Shown here: one piece after another, positions 1 through 9,099 of the stretch
Position numbering within the stretch: the first letter of the stretch is position 1
Layout: each line of letters opens with the position of its first letter
Assembly: GCA_041432705.1 (NCBI GenBank)
Contig: JAPWAE010000010.1
Coordinates: 1-64,000, forward strand
DNA from: Pauljensenia sp018375675
GTDB taxonomy: Bacteria; Actinomycetota; Actinomycetes; Actinomycetales; Actinomycetaceae
DNA length: 64,000 nucleotides
Direction of reading: 5' to 3'
Notes under the pieces: model-generated
The model's database searches: none
What the model was told of the DNA's origin: nothing
What the model saw: the letters and a program-made list of their open reading frames with translations, nothing else
Position numbers and translations under genes: made by a program

Positions 1-3
1 ACG

Positions 4-17
4 GACGAGGCCGGGGC
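4..17 (+). repeat. Copy of the GACGAGGCCGGGGC word at window edge
   Basis: An exact 14-base copy lies just beyond the stop of the first gene. Its inverted partner, if any, would be outside the window. Elsewhere the word pairs with its reverse complement to form hairpins after genes. Confidence 0.7.
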
Positions 18-49
18 TTAGTTATGCGCGACGGCGCGGCGGTCGGATA

Positions 50-877
50 CTACGCCGGCGCGTGAGCGAAGCGCGCTCGGATCTGCGCTACCCCGGTGAA
101 CCCGCACGCGGACAGGGCTCGAGCCACTGCGTCGGCAGCCCACCCGAGCATCTCAGGGCCCCCGTGCGGGGCACGCAGAACGGCAGTCACTCCGGTGCTG
201 GAGGCCATGGAGGACTCCACAGAGAGCCCCATCTGCACCCACGAGGCCACGGCCTCGTCGACGCCCAAGCAGGACATAACCTGTCCCTCATAACGCACGC
301 CCGCCTCCACGTAGATAAGTGGACCGGGGATCACCAGAGACGAATCGAGCGAGCCGATCGGCAGGCTCCCGTCCTCCCACGGGCAGTTCGCGGTGGAGCG
401 CGCGTAGCCCGGCAGCAGCTCACACTCGAAGACACATCCGTCGACGCTCACGTCGGCGACGAGCTCGAGGGTGGCCACGGAAGCGATCACGGAGGCCACG
501 AACGGGATGCGCCTGCCCGTTTCCCCAAGCCACGTGTCGACAAGGGCGTGGCACATCGCCGGGGCGGCGGCGTCCGTGGCAGAATCCCCTGCTACAACGG
601 ACGCCCTCGGCCCATCAACACCCCTGTCTCGGGGCGGAGCCTCGAGGTCACCCACGAAGAAATCAAAGGCATAGAGCCCGTGATGGGCGCGATTGTCGTC
701 GAAGTCGGCGAATCCCAGCCCCGTACCAACGAGCACGGAGAGGAAGGCGGCGTAGAGGCACTCCCTGTCCTGCGCAAAGAGGTCCGCCGCGTGAGGCGCG
801 CGCGGGGACATTTGCCCGCACAGCCACGCCTGCAATGCCACGTAGCGCTCACGTGTCACGCAATCGTCGCGTCCCAT
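50..877 (-). CDS. Hypothetical protein, 275 aa
   Basis: I do not recognise this protein. An AGGAGG ribosome-binding site lies 7 bases before the ATG, which supports the start and the strand over an overlapping plus-strand frame. There is no signal peptide. Residues 42-56 and 125-138 are moderately hydrophobic but too short and polar for clear membrane segments. The composition (many Ala, Val, Asp, Gly and scattered Cys) fits a soluble globular protein. It lies beyond the inverted-repeat terminator at 942-978, so it probably forms its own transcription unit and need not belong to the fucose locus upstream. Confidence is good that it is a gene, low on function. Confidence 0.65.
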   Translation of the reverse strand: MGRDDCVTRERYVALQAWLCGQMSPRAPHAADLFAQDRECLYAAFLSVLVGTGLGFADFDDNRAHHGLYAFDFFVGDLEAPPRDRGVDGPRASVVAGDSATDAAAPAMCHALVDTWLGETGRRIPFVASVIASVATLELVADVSVDGCVFECELLPGYARSTANCPWEDGSLPIGSLDSSLVIPGPLIYVEAGVRYEGQVMSCLGVDEAVASWVQMGLSVESSMASSTGVTAVLRAPHGGPEMLGWAADAVARALSACGFTGVAQIRARFAHAPA

Positions 878-941
878 GGGAACCTCCTTGTTCCGCCGAC
901 AGTCATTCCACCATCGTACGCGGCTATCACGGCACGAGGAA

Positions 942-978
942 GCCCCGGCCTCGTCTGAGTGACAGACGAGGCCGGGGC
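942..978 (-). terminator. Inverted-repeat hairpin after the MDR dehydrogenase gene
   Basis: A perfect 14-bp stem is formed by the dispersed word and its reverse complement (942-955 and 965-978) with a 9-base loop. It lies 19 bases after the stop of the MDR gene. No clear U-run follows on the minus strand, so termination by the hairpin is likely but not certain. Confidence 0.7.
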
Positions 979-997
979 GAAGGGCGAGGCAGAGCGC

Positions 998-2599
998 TCA
1001 GCGGGTGGCGAGCAGCGCCTCCTCGGCCTCCTTGGTCCACAGGCCGGCGGCGTCGAGCTTCGCGGCGACGGTCGGCAGCTTCTCGGCGAGCTCAGACACG
1101 GGGGTCAGGCCCAGGTCGTGCATCATCGGGAAGACCATGATCTTGCCGCCCGAGGTACGGTCCATCACCGCGTTGATGGCGTCGCCGAAGCCCGCCATGC
1201 CGGTGATCGCCCACAGGGAGATCGTGGTGTCGATGATGCCAGCCTCGATCTTGCGCAGGACCGTGCGCATGTCGGAGACATCCGAGCCGGAGGTGCCCAG
1301 CATAAAGATCTGACGCTCGATGATGCCCTGCAGGTCGAAGTCGCCGAACGTGCCGGCCGGGATACCGGCGAACGCGTTCAGGATGCCACCCTCAGCCAGC
1401 AGGTCGACGGCCTGGGAGACCAGCGCCGGGACGGGCACGAGGCACGTCGCGTAGGTGTAGCCGTATTCCAGGGGCGTCGAGGAGGTGTTGACGATGTCCA
1501 GCGGCACGCCGTTCTTCTCGGCGGTCGGGCCGACAACCTTCGTCAGGTTCTCCAGGCGCTCGTCCGACAGGTCGGTGCCCACGACGCTGAGGCCAGGAAC
1601 GCCGGAGGTGACGGCGCGCATCGTGTGCATGACGCCCATCGGGCCGGCGGCGCCGACGAAGACGCAACGGTCGTTCTCGCGCAGATCGCCGTTGGCGGGG
1701 ATCCAGGCGTAGCCCTCGCGCGGGTCCGAGCCGGTCGTGCCGCAGAAGCGGGTGAAGTCGTAGTGGACGCGGCCGATGTCCAGGGACACCTTGCGCGAGA
1801 TCTTCTCGCCGCCCAGGACGACACACATGGTGCCGCGGGTGCCGATCAGGAGCGCGGCCTTTTCGATCGCGTCAGCGTCAGCACCGAAGAACACGACGTC
1901 GTCGAACTCGCCCTCGACGCCCTCGATGGCGTCGGCGGCAACGCGCACGACCTCGGCGGGCTTGTGCTCGGCGGTCAGAGCGTCGATGTCGCCCTCACCG
2001 ACAACCAGCAGGCGGCCGCCGTCGGCAACGTGGTTGCGCTCGGCCCACGCGTAGGAACCCTCGACGGTCGCCCAGGGCTCAATGAGGCCGACGGCTGCGG
2101 CCGACGGGCCCTCCGACACGTGGATGAGGAACTCTTCGCCGTCCGGGGACACGACGCAGCGCTCGTCGACGACAACGAACTCCTCGAGGGCGCCATCGAA
2201 GTTGTAGCCGAAGGCACCGTTCGACTTCGCGGTGCGCAGGTGCTTCCAGTCGGCCTGGACCAGCAGACGGTCACCGACCTTAAAGTGCGTGACCTTCTCG
2301 CCAACCTGCACGACGCGCACGACGGGCTCGTGACCGGGCGTCACCGCCTCCTGGTTCGGGTGGTAGGACGGGATGTCCTTGAGGGCGTACAGGTCGATAC
2401 CCGCCACCACATCCGACTTGCGCGGGTGGCCATCGAACTGGTGGAGCAGCTTCGTATCAGAGAAGCAAATGCCGCAGGCTTCGACCTCGAGCATGATCTG
2501 CGTCGGGCCAACGGGGTCAACGGGCTTCGCCGGGTTAACGACGAACTCTTCCTTGCCGACGATCTGAATCGCGTACTGGGTGGAGGGAATCTGGGTCAT
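998..2599 (-). CDS. Zinc-dependent medium-chain dehydrogenase (MDR), sugar-alcohol/sugar-phosphate type
   Basis: A 533-aa NAD(P)-dependent alcohol dehydrogenase of the medium-chain family. The N-terminal GroES-like domain carries the catalytic zinc cysteine in ACGICFSD and the GHE motif in TPGHEPVV. The C-terminal Rossmann part has the pattern VFVGAAGPMGVM. It is longer than typical MDR enzymes (about 350-420 aa) because of an insert between the two domains. The start is the ATG preceded by GAAAGAG; an in-frame GTG 15 bases upstream is less likely. It follows the SDR gene but is separated from it by a hairpin. In this locus it is expected to oxidise or reduce a fucose-derived keto or hydroxy intermediate. 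The exact substrate cannot be read from sequence. Confidence 0.85.
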   Translation of the reverse strand: MTQIPSTQYAIQIVGKEEFVVNPAKPVDPVGPTQIMLEVEACGICFSDTKLLHQFDGHPRKSDVVAGIDLYALKDIPSYHPNQEAVTPGHEPVVRVVQVGEKVTHFKVGDRLLVQADWKHLRTAKSNGAFGYNFDGALEEFVVVDERCVVSPDGEEFLIHVSEGPSAAAVGLIEPWATVEGSYAWAERNHVADGGRLLVVGEGDIDALTAEHKPAEVVRVAADAIEGVEGEFDDVVFFGADADAIEKAALLIGTRGTMCVVLGGEKISRKVSLDIGRVHYDFTRFCGTTGSDPREGYAWIPANGDLRENDRCVFVGAAGPMGVMHTMRAVTSGVPGLSVVGTDLSDERLENLTKVVGPTAEKNGVPLDIVNTSSTPLEYGYTYATCLVPVPALVSQAVDLLAEGGILNAFAGIPAGTFGDFDLQGIIERQIFMLGTSGSDVSDMRTVLRKIEAGIIDTTISLWAITGMAGFGDAINAVMDRTSGGKIMVFPMMHDLGLTPVSELAEKLPTVAAKLDAAGLWTKEAEEALLATR

Positions 2600-2643
2600 G
2601 ACTGACTCTTTCACTGGAAAACTACTGGACGTGGGAAGAAAGG

Positions 2644-2691
2644 ACGAGGCCGGGGAGCTCCGGAGAAACCCGCATGTGTCCCCGGCCTCGT
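2644..2691 (-). terminator. Hairpin between SDR and MDR genes, variant of the dispersed word
   Basis: ACGAGGCCGGGGA (2644-2656) is complementary to TCCCCGGCCTCGT (2679-2691), a 13-bp stem. On the minus strand it is followed by a pyrimidine-rich stretch (CCTTTCTTCC). Both arms differ from the usual word by the same compensating base, so pairing is kept although the sequence changed. Confidence 0.7.
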
Positions 2692-2698
2692 GACAATG

Positions 2699-3721
2699 TC
2701 AGGAGAGCATCACCTGGCCGCCCGTGACGGGCACGGCCTGGCCGGTCTCATATTCCTGCTCGACGATGTAGAAGATCGCGCGCAGAACGTCGATGCCCTG
2801 GGCGCCGCGGCGCATGGGGACCTTCGCCTCGTAGAACTCCTTGACGTCGGCAACCGTCTTGGCGCCGGGGACCTTGCCGGAGTTCAGGTACTGGACGAAG
2901 AGGCCGCGGTCCGGGTCGGACCAGAGCGGGCCGTCGTAGAAGTTGCCGGGGCAGATCGCGTTGACCTTCACGCCGTGAGCAACCATCTCGAGGGCGAAGG
3001 ACTGGACCAGGCCGATGCCGCCGAACTTCGAGCCCGCGTAGGCGGCGTTCTTGTTTGAGCCGACGAGGCCGGACTTGGAGTTGATCTGGATGATGTCGGT
3101 CAGCCACTCGGGGGCGGTCGAGTGCTGGCGAGCCAGGAGCTGTCCCAGGTGCTTGGTGACCAGGAAGAAGGCCACGTAGTTGATGTCCGTGGACAGGCGG
3201 AAGGCGGAGGCGTCCTGCTCGAGAACCGATCCGGCGCGCACGATACCCGCGTTAGAGACGACCAGGTCGAGGCCGCCGGTGACGCGCTCGATCTCGGCGG
3301 CCATCGCAGCGACAGACTCCTCGTCGGCGACGTTGACCGTGATCGGATGAGCGACGCCTTCGCCGCCGAGCTCGGCCGCCTTAGCCGCCGCGCCCTCACC
3401 GTTCAGGTCGGCGACGTACACGAAGCAACCGGCGTCCACCAGGCCGCGCGCGATCTCCGCGCCGAAGCCCTGGGCGCCGCCCGTCACGAGGGCGATGCGA
3501 CCGTTGATGGCGCGCTCACCCGTGGCGGTGGCGCGGACCTCGAAGGTCTCCTCGCCGGCGCGCACGACGACGGGAAGCTCCGTCTCCTTCAGGGAGCAGG
3601 GGCAGACCTCGGTGAGCGGGCCGTCGAAGGTGACGGTCGGCTCGGCCGAGCTGGGGGCCACGATGACCGGGCGGCCGAGGGCCTTCAGGAAGAGCCCGCG
3701 TACCTCGGGGGCGTTACTCAT
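2699..3721 (-). CDS. SDR-family dehydrogenase related to sorbitol-6-phosphate dehydrogenase
   Basis: A 340-aa short-chain dehydrogenase. After an extra N-terminal stretch of about 73 residues comes the cofactor motif TGGAQGFG. The catalytic serine lies in QINSKSG and the YxxxK pair in YAGSKFGG. The run QINSKSGLVGS, the KVP-RRG segment and the ending VTGGQVM closely resemble E. coli SrlD (sorbitol-6-phosphate 2-dehydrogenase, 259 aa), so a phosphorylated ketose or polyol is the likely substrate. The extra N-terminal segment is unusual for the family. An AAAGAGAG ribosome-binding site supports the start. The gene begins 27 bases after the PHP gene ends, so the two are probably co-transcribed. 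Role in the fucose pathway is inferred from context. Confidence 0.85.
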   Translation of the reverse strand: MSNAPEVRGLFLKALGRPVIVAPSSAEPTVTFDGPLTEVCPCSLKETELPVVVRAGEETFEVRATATGERAINGRIALVTGGAQGFGAEIARGLVDAGCFVYVADLNGEGAAAKAAELGGEGVAHPITVNVADEESVAAMAAEIERVTGGLDLVVSNAGIVRAGSVLEQDASAFRLSTDINYVAFFLVTKHLGQLLARQHSTAPEWLTDIIQINSKSGLVGSNKNAAYAGSKFGGIGLVQSFALEMVAHGVKVNAICPGNFYDGPLWSDPDRGLFVQYLNSGKVPGAKTVADVKEFYEAKVPMRRGAQGIDVLRAIFYIVEQEYETGQAVPVTGGQVMLS

Positions 3722-3748
3722 GATGTCTCTCTTTCTTGACGGTGATCG

Positions 3749-5056
3749 TCAGTTAATCGATGTGGCTCGGGCGGCAACAGCGGCGGCGTCCTCGCCGTCG
3801 GCAATCGCGCGACCCAGGGGTGCGTACTGGCTGATGCGCTCGGCGAGGGCCTCGGGGGTCAGGCGACCCGTGCGGCCCAGCAGGTGCAGGGAGGGATCCA
3901 CGGAGGACAGGGCCTCGTGCGCGACGAGGGCCCACGTGGCCTCGTTGAGGTCCGCGAACTCGGGGCGGCGCAGCTCCTCGCAGGTGAAGTGCTGGCGAGG
4001 CTGGTTGATGTCCACGCCCGAGATTTCGAGCATGCCGTGGGCGGCCGCGAGCGCGTGGATGCGCTCAAGCTGCTCGGGGGTGTTGCGCGGAGGCATGTAG
4101 GTGACGGCGCGCAGGCCGATCGACTCCATGTACTCGAAGAGCTCGTCGAGGAAGTCGTCCTCGAACTTCTCGGCCTTCTTGTCGCCAGTCGGCGAGGCCG
4201 ACACGTCGCCCAGGTAGGCGTAGGTGGCAATCGCGCCGACCGAGTCGGCGAACTCGACGACCTCGGCGGCGCTGGGCAGCTCGTCGGTGGGCTGGATGTA
4301 GATGCGATCCAGGTAGTTGGCCTTCAGGACGCCCAGCAGGTCGTACATGAGGTGCGGGTTGTCGGCGTCGGACAGGACGCGCGCGAGCGACTCGGGGATC
4401 TCAACGCCCATCGAGTCCAGGCCCTGGACCAGGGCGGGACCGCGGCCGAAACCGCGGATGAGGGCCGAGGCCATGGCGGCCAGCAGGTGACGCTCGGTGA
4501 TCCCGCCGCCATTGGCGTACTGGGAGATGCCGACCATGTCGGCCTGCGGGTCGAAGGGCTCCAGGCCAAGGTCGGTGAGGATCTTGTTGGCGCGCTCGGC
4601 CATGGCGAGGGTGCGCTCCAAGCGTGCGGCGCGCTTGGGGGCGAGCCACTCGGCGACCTTTTCGCGGGCCGGGGCGGGCACGCCCTGCACCGTCATGTAG
4701 GCGACGCCCTCGGAATCGGGGTTGTTGAGCTTGCGCTGCGCGAGCGGCGTGCCCTCGCCGAAGCGGGCGCGGATCTCGAAGCCGGTAACGGAACCCATGC
4801 CCAGGATGCGGGTCGCGTCGCTCATCTCAGCGGCGGCGCCGATCGAGTCGTGGTCGACCGAGCCGACGACGCGCAGGCCGTTGCGGCGCGCGAGCAGCGC
4901 AGCGTGCGTGGGCGTGTAGGGGCTGAATGAGAAGCACGTGTGGATGTGGTTGTTCGACTCGGGCACCCAGCTGGGGAAGTGCTCGTCGGCCACTCCGGCG
5001 CGCAGCGCCTCGATGCGCTGGGCCGGGGTTGCTGCCGGGTCGTTGGTGATGTCCAT
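3749..5056 (-). CDS. PHP-domain protein, putative metal-dependent hydrolase/phosphoesterase
   Basis: About 435 aa. The early motif NNHIHTCFSFSPYTP holds the HxH pair of PHP metal centres, followed by SVDHDS and later YAYLGD, and a late ISGVDIN segment fits a further metal ligand. PHP proteins hydrolyse phosphate esters with a di- or trinuclear metal site; no polymerase or histidinol-phosphatase context is present here. The start is uncertain: the ATG at 5056 has GAAGAG 12 bases upstream, and an ATG at 5068 sits directly on that site. It is preceded by two hairpins that separate it from E1, so it may have its own promoter, and it is followed by the SDR gene. A role on a phosphorylated or cyclised fucose intermediate is inferred from position only. 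Confidence 0.75.
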   Translation of the reverse strand: MDITNDPAATPAQRIEALRAGVADEHFPSWVPESNNHIHTCFSFSPYTPTHAALLARRNGLRVVGSVDHDSIGAAAEMSDATRILGMGSVTGFEIRARFGEGTPLAQRKLNNPDSEGVAYMTVQGVPAPAREKVAEWLAPKRAARLERTLAMAERANKILTDLGLEPFDPQADMVGISQYANGGGITERHLLAAMASALIRGFGRGPALVQGLDSMGVEIPESLARVLSDADNPHLMYDLLGVLKANYLDRIYIQPTDELPSAAEVVEFADSVGAIATYAYLGDVSASPTGDKKAEKFEDDFLDELFEYMESIGLRAVTYMPPRNTPEQLERIHALAAAHGMLEISGVDINQPRQHFTCEELRRPEFADLNEATWALVAHEALSSVDPSLHLLGRTGRLTPEALAERISQYAPLGRAIADGEDAAAVAARATSIN

Positions 5057-5113
5057 AGGTTCTGCCATCTCTTCGTTGGGTGGAGAAAAACGGTAATGAA
5101 ACAAGTATGTGGG

Positions 5114-5221
5114 CGAGGCCGGGGCACGGTGAGGAGGAGTGTAGCCCCGGCCTCGCGGGCTCGCGTCAGGGAGTGCGAGCCAAGGACGGGGGCGGGCCGG
5201 AAAGGGGAACGGCCCGCCCCC
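5114..5221 (-). terminator. Two tandem hairpins after the E1 gene
   Basis: Reading along the minus strand, the first hairpin has a 12-bp G+C stem (5210-5221 with 5188-5199). The second pairs the dispersed word CGAGGCCGGGGC (5114-5125) with its complement (5144-5155). They fill the gap between the E1 stop and the PHP start and probably end the E2-E3-E1 transcript. Confidence 0.75.
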
Positions 5222-5228
5222 CAGCGCC

Positions 5229-7682
5229 TCAGAGTCCCGCGCGGTTCAGGCGCGCGATCTCGGCCTCGGTCGCGTGCTTCGTGGTGGGCACGTGGCCGGG
5301 CAGCGGGAGGATGCGCTCGTGAATCGCATCGAGGATCCAGGAGACCTGCGGGAAGAAGTACGACTCCATCTCGGGTCCGGGCGTGATGCCGTTACGTGAG
5401 GCGACGACGGCGATCGGCGCATCGAGAGCGTCGAAGGCCAGGGTCTGCACGTTCGCGGCGACCGTGTTGAGGAAGGAGCCACGCTCGACGGCGTCCGAGG
5501 TGAGGACCAGGCGACCGGTCTTCTTCACGGAGGCGATGAGCTTGTCGTAGTTGAGCGGTGCGACGAAGCGCAGGTCGATGACCTCGGCGCTCAGGCCGTA
5601 CTTCTCAGCCAGGATGTCAGCAGCCTCGAGGGCCTTGTACACGGTCGCGCCGTAGGCAGCGATCGTGATGTCGGTGCCCTCGCGGCGGATCGCCGGCTCG
5701 CCCTCTGCGGTCTCGTAGTAGCCCTCGGGCACGCCGCCGGGCTCGAAATCCTCGCCCTTGTCGTAGAGCTTCTGGCTTTCGAGGAACACGACCGGGTCGG
5801 TTCCGGCGAGTGCCAGGTTGAGCATGCCCTTGGCGTCGGTCGGGGTCGTCGGGAAGTAGACCTTCAGGCCCGGGATGTGCGCGACGAGCGCGCTCCAGTC
5901 CTGGGAGTGCTGAGCGCCGTACTTCGCGCCCACGGACACGCGCAGGACGAGAGGCATCTTGAGCAGGCCGGCGCTCATCGACTGCCACTTGGCCATCTGG
6001 TTGAAGACCTCGTCACCGGAGCGGCCCAGGAAGTCGCAGTACATGAGCTCGACGACCGCGCGGCCACCGGCCATCGCGTAGCCGACGCCGGCGCCCACGA
6101 TCGAGGCCTCGGCGATGGGCGAGTTGAACAGGCGACGGTAGGGCAGGGCCTCGGTCAGGCCACGGTAGACGGCGAAGGCGCCGCCCCAGTCGCGGTTTTC
6201 CTCGCCCCAAGCGGCCATCGTCGGGTCGGTCTTGAAGCGGTGCAGCATGGCCTCGAACAGGCCGTCACGGAACTGGTACATGCGCATCTTGGAGACGGGC
6301 TTGCCGTTCTCGTCGACGGAGGTGCGCACCTTCTTGGCCAGCGCCTTGACGCGCGGGTTGTCCTCGAGGTCAATCTCGGGGGTCGCGTCGTCGAAGGCCT
6401 CAACCTTCTCGTTAGAGAACATGACGGAGTCGATGTAGCCGTCGGCGACGCGCGGCGTGGCCTCGTCGTCGATCGAGAGCTTGAGGACCTTGACGAGCTT
6501 CTCGGTCAGCGAGGCCGTGTAGCCGTCGATCTCGTCCTGCGTGGTCAGGCCGTTGGAGATCAGCAGGTTGCTGTACTCCTTGATGCAGTCCACCTGCTCC
6601 CACAGCTCGACCTCTTCCTTCGTGCGGTACGAGGAGGCGTCCGACGGCGAGTGGCCGGAGAAGCGGTAGGTGATGGTGTCCATGAGGACGGGGCCGCGGC
6701 CCTCCTCGAGGATCTTCTTCTTGCGGGTGGTCGCATCCGCGACGGCCAGCGGGTTGAGGCCGTCGACGCGCTCGGCGTGCATGGCCTCGGGGTTGAGAGC
6801 CGCACCCACGCGGGCGAGGATCTCGTAGCCCATGGTCTCGCCGAAGGTCTGGCCGCCCATGCCGTAGAAGTTGTTGAAGAAGTTGAACAGGATCGGCGGG
6901 TTGCCACCGTCCTCCTCGCGCCACAGCGAGCGGAACTGGTCCATCGACGCGAAGTTCATGGCCTCCCACACGGGGCCACAGGCCATGGCGGCGTCACCGA
7001 TGTTGGAGATGACGATGCCGGGCTTGCGGTTGATGCGCTTGAAGAGGGCCGCACCGTTCGCGATGGGGGCGGAGCCACCGACGATCGCGTTGTTCGGGTA
7101 GGAACCGAAGGGCAGGAAGAAGGTGTGCATCGAGCCGCCCAGGCCGCGGTTGAAGCCGGACTTGCGGGCGAAGATCTCGGCGAGGGCGCCGAAGAGGATG
7201 AAGTTCTCGGTGAGGTCCTTCGTGTCCTTGTAGTCGATCTTCTCGGCGTAGGAGAGGGTCTCGCCGCCGAGGAAGCCCTTCATGATGCCCTCGAGCTGGC
7301 TCTCGTCCATCTGGTGCATGGCCGAGTAGCACTTGGCGAGGATCTCGCCGTGGGAGCGGTGCGAGCCGAAGATGAAGTCATCGGGCGACAGCACGTAGCT
7401 CTGGCCGACGTAGGCGCTCTCCTGGCCGATGCCCAGGTGGGCGGGGCCGGGGTGGTTGTACTCGACGCCTTCCCAGGCGCCGGTCTTCTTGATGGAGTCC
7501 AGCATCGACTCGAAGGTGCGCACGACGATCATGTCGTGGAGCATCTGGACCATGCCCTTTTCGCCGTAGCGGGCGATCTCGGTGTCACGGTCGAAGGTGT
7601 ACTGGTTGACGGGGACCTCGGGGAACTTCACGTACCCGGGACGACGCACCTCATTGGGGTCGATGATAAGAGACTGAGTCAT
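5229..7682 (-). CDS. Fused E1 alpha-beta component of a 2-oxoacid/acetoin dehydrogenase-type complex
   Basis: An 817-aa thiamine-diphosphate enzyme in which E1 alpha (about residues 30-440) and E1 beta (about 470-817) are one chain. The ThDP motif is GDAA (219-222) to NN (260-261), and HLGIGQE is the conserved active-site region of E1 alpha. The beta half shows the usual RDGLFEAM start and RFVAPLNYD near the end. Such enzymes decarboxylate 2-oxoacids or cleave acetoin-like hydroxyketones and pass the acyl group to lipoyl-E2. An AAGGAAGAG site precedes the ATG. Together with the E3 and E2 genes it forms a complete complex inside a sugar locus, so it is more likely catabolic than the housekeeping pyruvate dehydrogenase, though the latter is not excluded. 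Confidence 0.88.
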   Translation of the reverse strand: MTQSLIIDPNEVRRPGYVKFPEVPVNQYTFDRDTEIARYGEKGMVQMLHDMIVVRTFESMLDSIKKTGAWEGVEYNHPGPAHLGIGQESAYVGQSYVLSPDDFIFGSHRSHGEILAKCYSAMHQMDESQLEGIMKGFLGGETLSYAEKIDYKDTKDLTENFILFGALAEIFARKSGFNRGLGGSMHTFFLPFGSYPNNAIVGGSAPIANGAALFKRINRKPGIVISNIGDAAMACGPVWEAMNFASMDQFRSLWREEDGGNPPILFNFFNNFYGMGGQTFGETMGYEILARVGAALNPEAMHAERVDGLNPLAVADATTRKKKILEEGRGPVLMDTITYRFSGHSPSDASSYRTKEEVELWEQVDCIKEYSNLLISNGLTTQDEIDGYTASLTEKLVKVLKLSIDDEATPRVADGYIDSVMFSNEKVEAFDDATPEIDLEDNPRVKALAKKVRTSVDENGKPVSKMRMYQFRDGLFEAMLHRFKTDPTMAAWGEENRDWGGAFAVYRGLTEALPYRRLFNSPIAEASIVGAGVGYAMAGGRAVVELMYCDFLGRSGDEVFNQMAKWQSMSAGLLKMPLVLRVSVGAKYGAQHSQDWSALVAHIPGLKVYFPTTPTDAKGMLNLALAGTDPVVFLESQKLYDKGEDFEPGGVPEGYYETAEGEPAIRREGTDITIAAYGATVYKALEAADILAEKYGLSAEVIDLRFVAPLNYDKLIASVKKTGRLVLTSDAVERGSFLNTVAANVQTLAFDALDAPIAVVASRNGITPGPEMESYFFPQVSWILDAIHERILPLPGHVPTTKHATEAEIARLNRAGL

Positions 7683-7715
7683 GTTTCTACTCTTCCTTGA
7701 TGTAGGGAATGTTCG

Positions 7716-9083
7716 TTAGAGCTTGACGGCCCACGCGGCTTCGCGGATGACCTCGGAGACCGTGGGGTGCGGGAAGACGACCTGGCGCAGGTCCTCGACG
7801 GTCAGTTCCATCTCGAGGACGGCCTGAGCGCCCCAGATCATCTCGGCGGCGTACGCACCCAGCACGTGGATGCCCAGCACCTGGTGGGTCTTGGGGTCAA
7901 CGAGGATCTTCGCCTCGCCGGGGGCCTTGAAGCCGTTCTCCGCGATAAAGCGGCCGGACATGAGGGCGGGCACCTTGGCGACGAGGACCTCGCGGCCTTC
8001 GCGCTTGGCGGCGGACTCGGTCAGACCGACGCCGGCGGCCTCGGGGATCGAGAAGACGGCCCACGGGACGGTGTGCCAGCGCATGACCTCGCCGCGCTTC
8101 TTAGCGGAGGGATCGAGGATGTTCGCCGAGGCGATCTCCGCCATGCGGTAGGCGGCGTGCGCCAGGAGGGAACGTCCGGTGACGTCACCGATGGCCCACA
8201 CGTTGGGCAGGTTGGTGCGCATCGTGTCGTCGACGACGACGCCGCGGTTGATCTCGAGGCCGGCCTCTTCGGCACCCCAGCCCACCGTCGCGGGACGGCG
8301 ACCAACGGCCATGAGGACCACGTCGGCCTCGACGCTCAGCTTCTCCTCGCCCTTGGAGTAGTGGACGGTGCCTCCGTCGAGGGACTCGACGCGGCAGCCC
8401 AGCTCGAAGGTCACGTCCTTCATGGCGGCGCGGGCCTTGGCGGCCAGGTCGTCGTCCATGAAGGGCAGGATCTCGGGGGCCATCTCGATGACGGTCACCT
8501 GGGAGCCGAGGGTGGCGTACAGGGAGGCGAACTCGACGCCGATGACGCCGCCGCCGATGATCGCCAGGCGGGCCGGGACCTCGGGCAGCGAGAGGATGCC
8601 CGTGGAGTCGACCAGTGCGGGGTTGTCCTGGGTGCCGGGCAGCGGGGGCATGGCCGGCACGGAGCCCGTGGCGATGATGACGTGATCCGAGGTGTAGGTC
8701 GTGCCCTCGACGGTCACGCGACCGGGGGCGTCGAGGTGGCCTCGTCCGTTGATGACGGTCACGCCCGCCTTGCGCTCGGTGGCTGCGACGCCGGCAACCA
8801 GGCCCTTGACGACCTGATCCTTCCAGGCCTGCATCTGCGTCCAGTTGACGGCCACGCCCTCGGCGTCCACGCCGAACTGGCTGGCTTCCTTGGCATGCAG
8901 GTAGTTCTTCGCGCCGTTGAGCAGGGTCTTGGTGGGGATGCAGCCCACGTTCAGGCAGGTGCCGCCCAGGTACTGCTCCTCAACGAGGGCGACCTTCTTG
9001 CCCGCGTGTCCGAGGCGCTCGGCGGCCAGGTAGCCGCCGGGGCCCGCACCGAGGACGATGACGTCAAAATGCGTGTCACTCAT
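7716..9083 (-). CDS. lpdA: Dihydrolipoamide dehydrogenase (E3)
   Basis: A 455-aa flavoprotein that re-oxidises dihydrolipoyl-E2 with NAD+. It has the FAD motif GAGPGG (12-17) and the redox disulfide in GGTCLNVGCIPTK (Cys43, Cys48). The second dinucleotide site is IIGGGVIGVEFASLY and the second FAD contact is NVWAIGDVTG. The C-terminal active-site motif is FPHPTVSEVIREA, with the catalytic His-Glu pair. Length is typical. A GAGGAA site precedes the ATG. It lies 16 bases after E2 and 33 bases before E1, in one operon. Function is secure; that it serves this specific complex follows from position. Confidence 0.95.
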   Translation of the reverse strand: MSDTHFDVIVLGAGPGGYLAAERLGHAGKKVALVEEQYLGGTCLNVGCIPTKTLLNGAKNYLHAKEASQFGVDAEGVAVNWTQMQAWKDQVVKGLVAGVAATERKAGVTVINGRGHLDAPGRVTVEGTTYTSDHVIIATGSVPAMPPLPGTQDNPALVDSTGILSLPEVPARLAIIGGGVIGVEFASLYATLGSQVTVIEMAPEILPFMDDDLAAKARAAMKDVTFELGCRVESLDGGTVHYSKGEEKLSVEADVVLMAVGRRPATVGWGAEEAGLEINRGVVVDDTMRTNLPNVWAIGDVTGRSLLAHAAYRMAEIASANILDPSAKKRGEVMRWHTVPWAVFSIPEAAGVGLTESAAKREGREVLVAKVPALMSGRFIAENGFKAPGEAKILVDPKTHQVLGIHVLGAYAAEMIWGAQAVLEMELTVEDLRQVVFPHPTVSEVIREAAWAVKL

Positions 9084-9099
9084 GAGTATTCCTCTTTCC

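Noticed and set aside
5877..7700. A 607-codon plus-strand frame opposite E1
   Set aside because: It mirrors the E1 codons and has no ribosome-binding site or recognisable domain.
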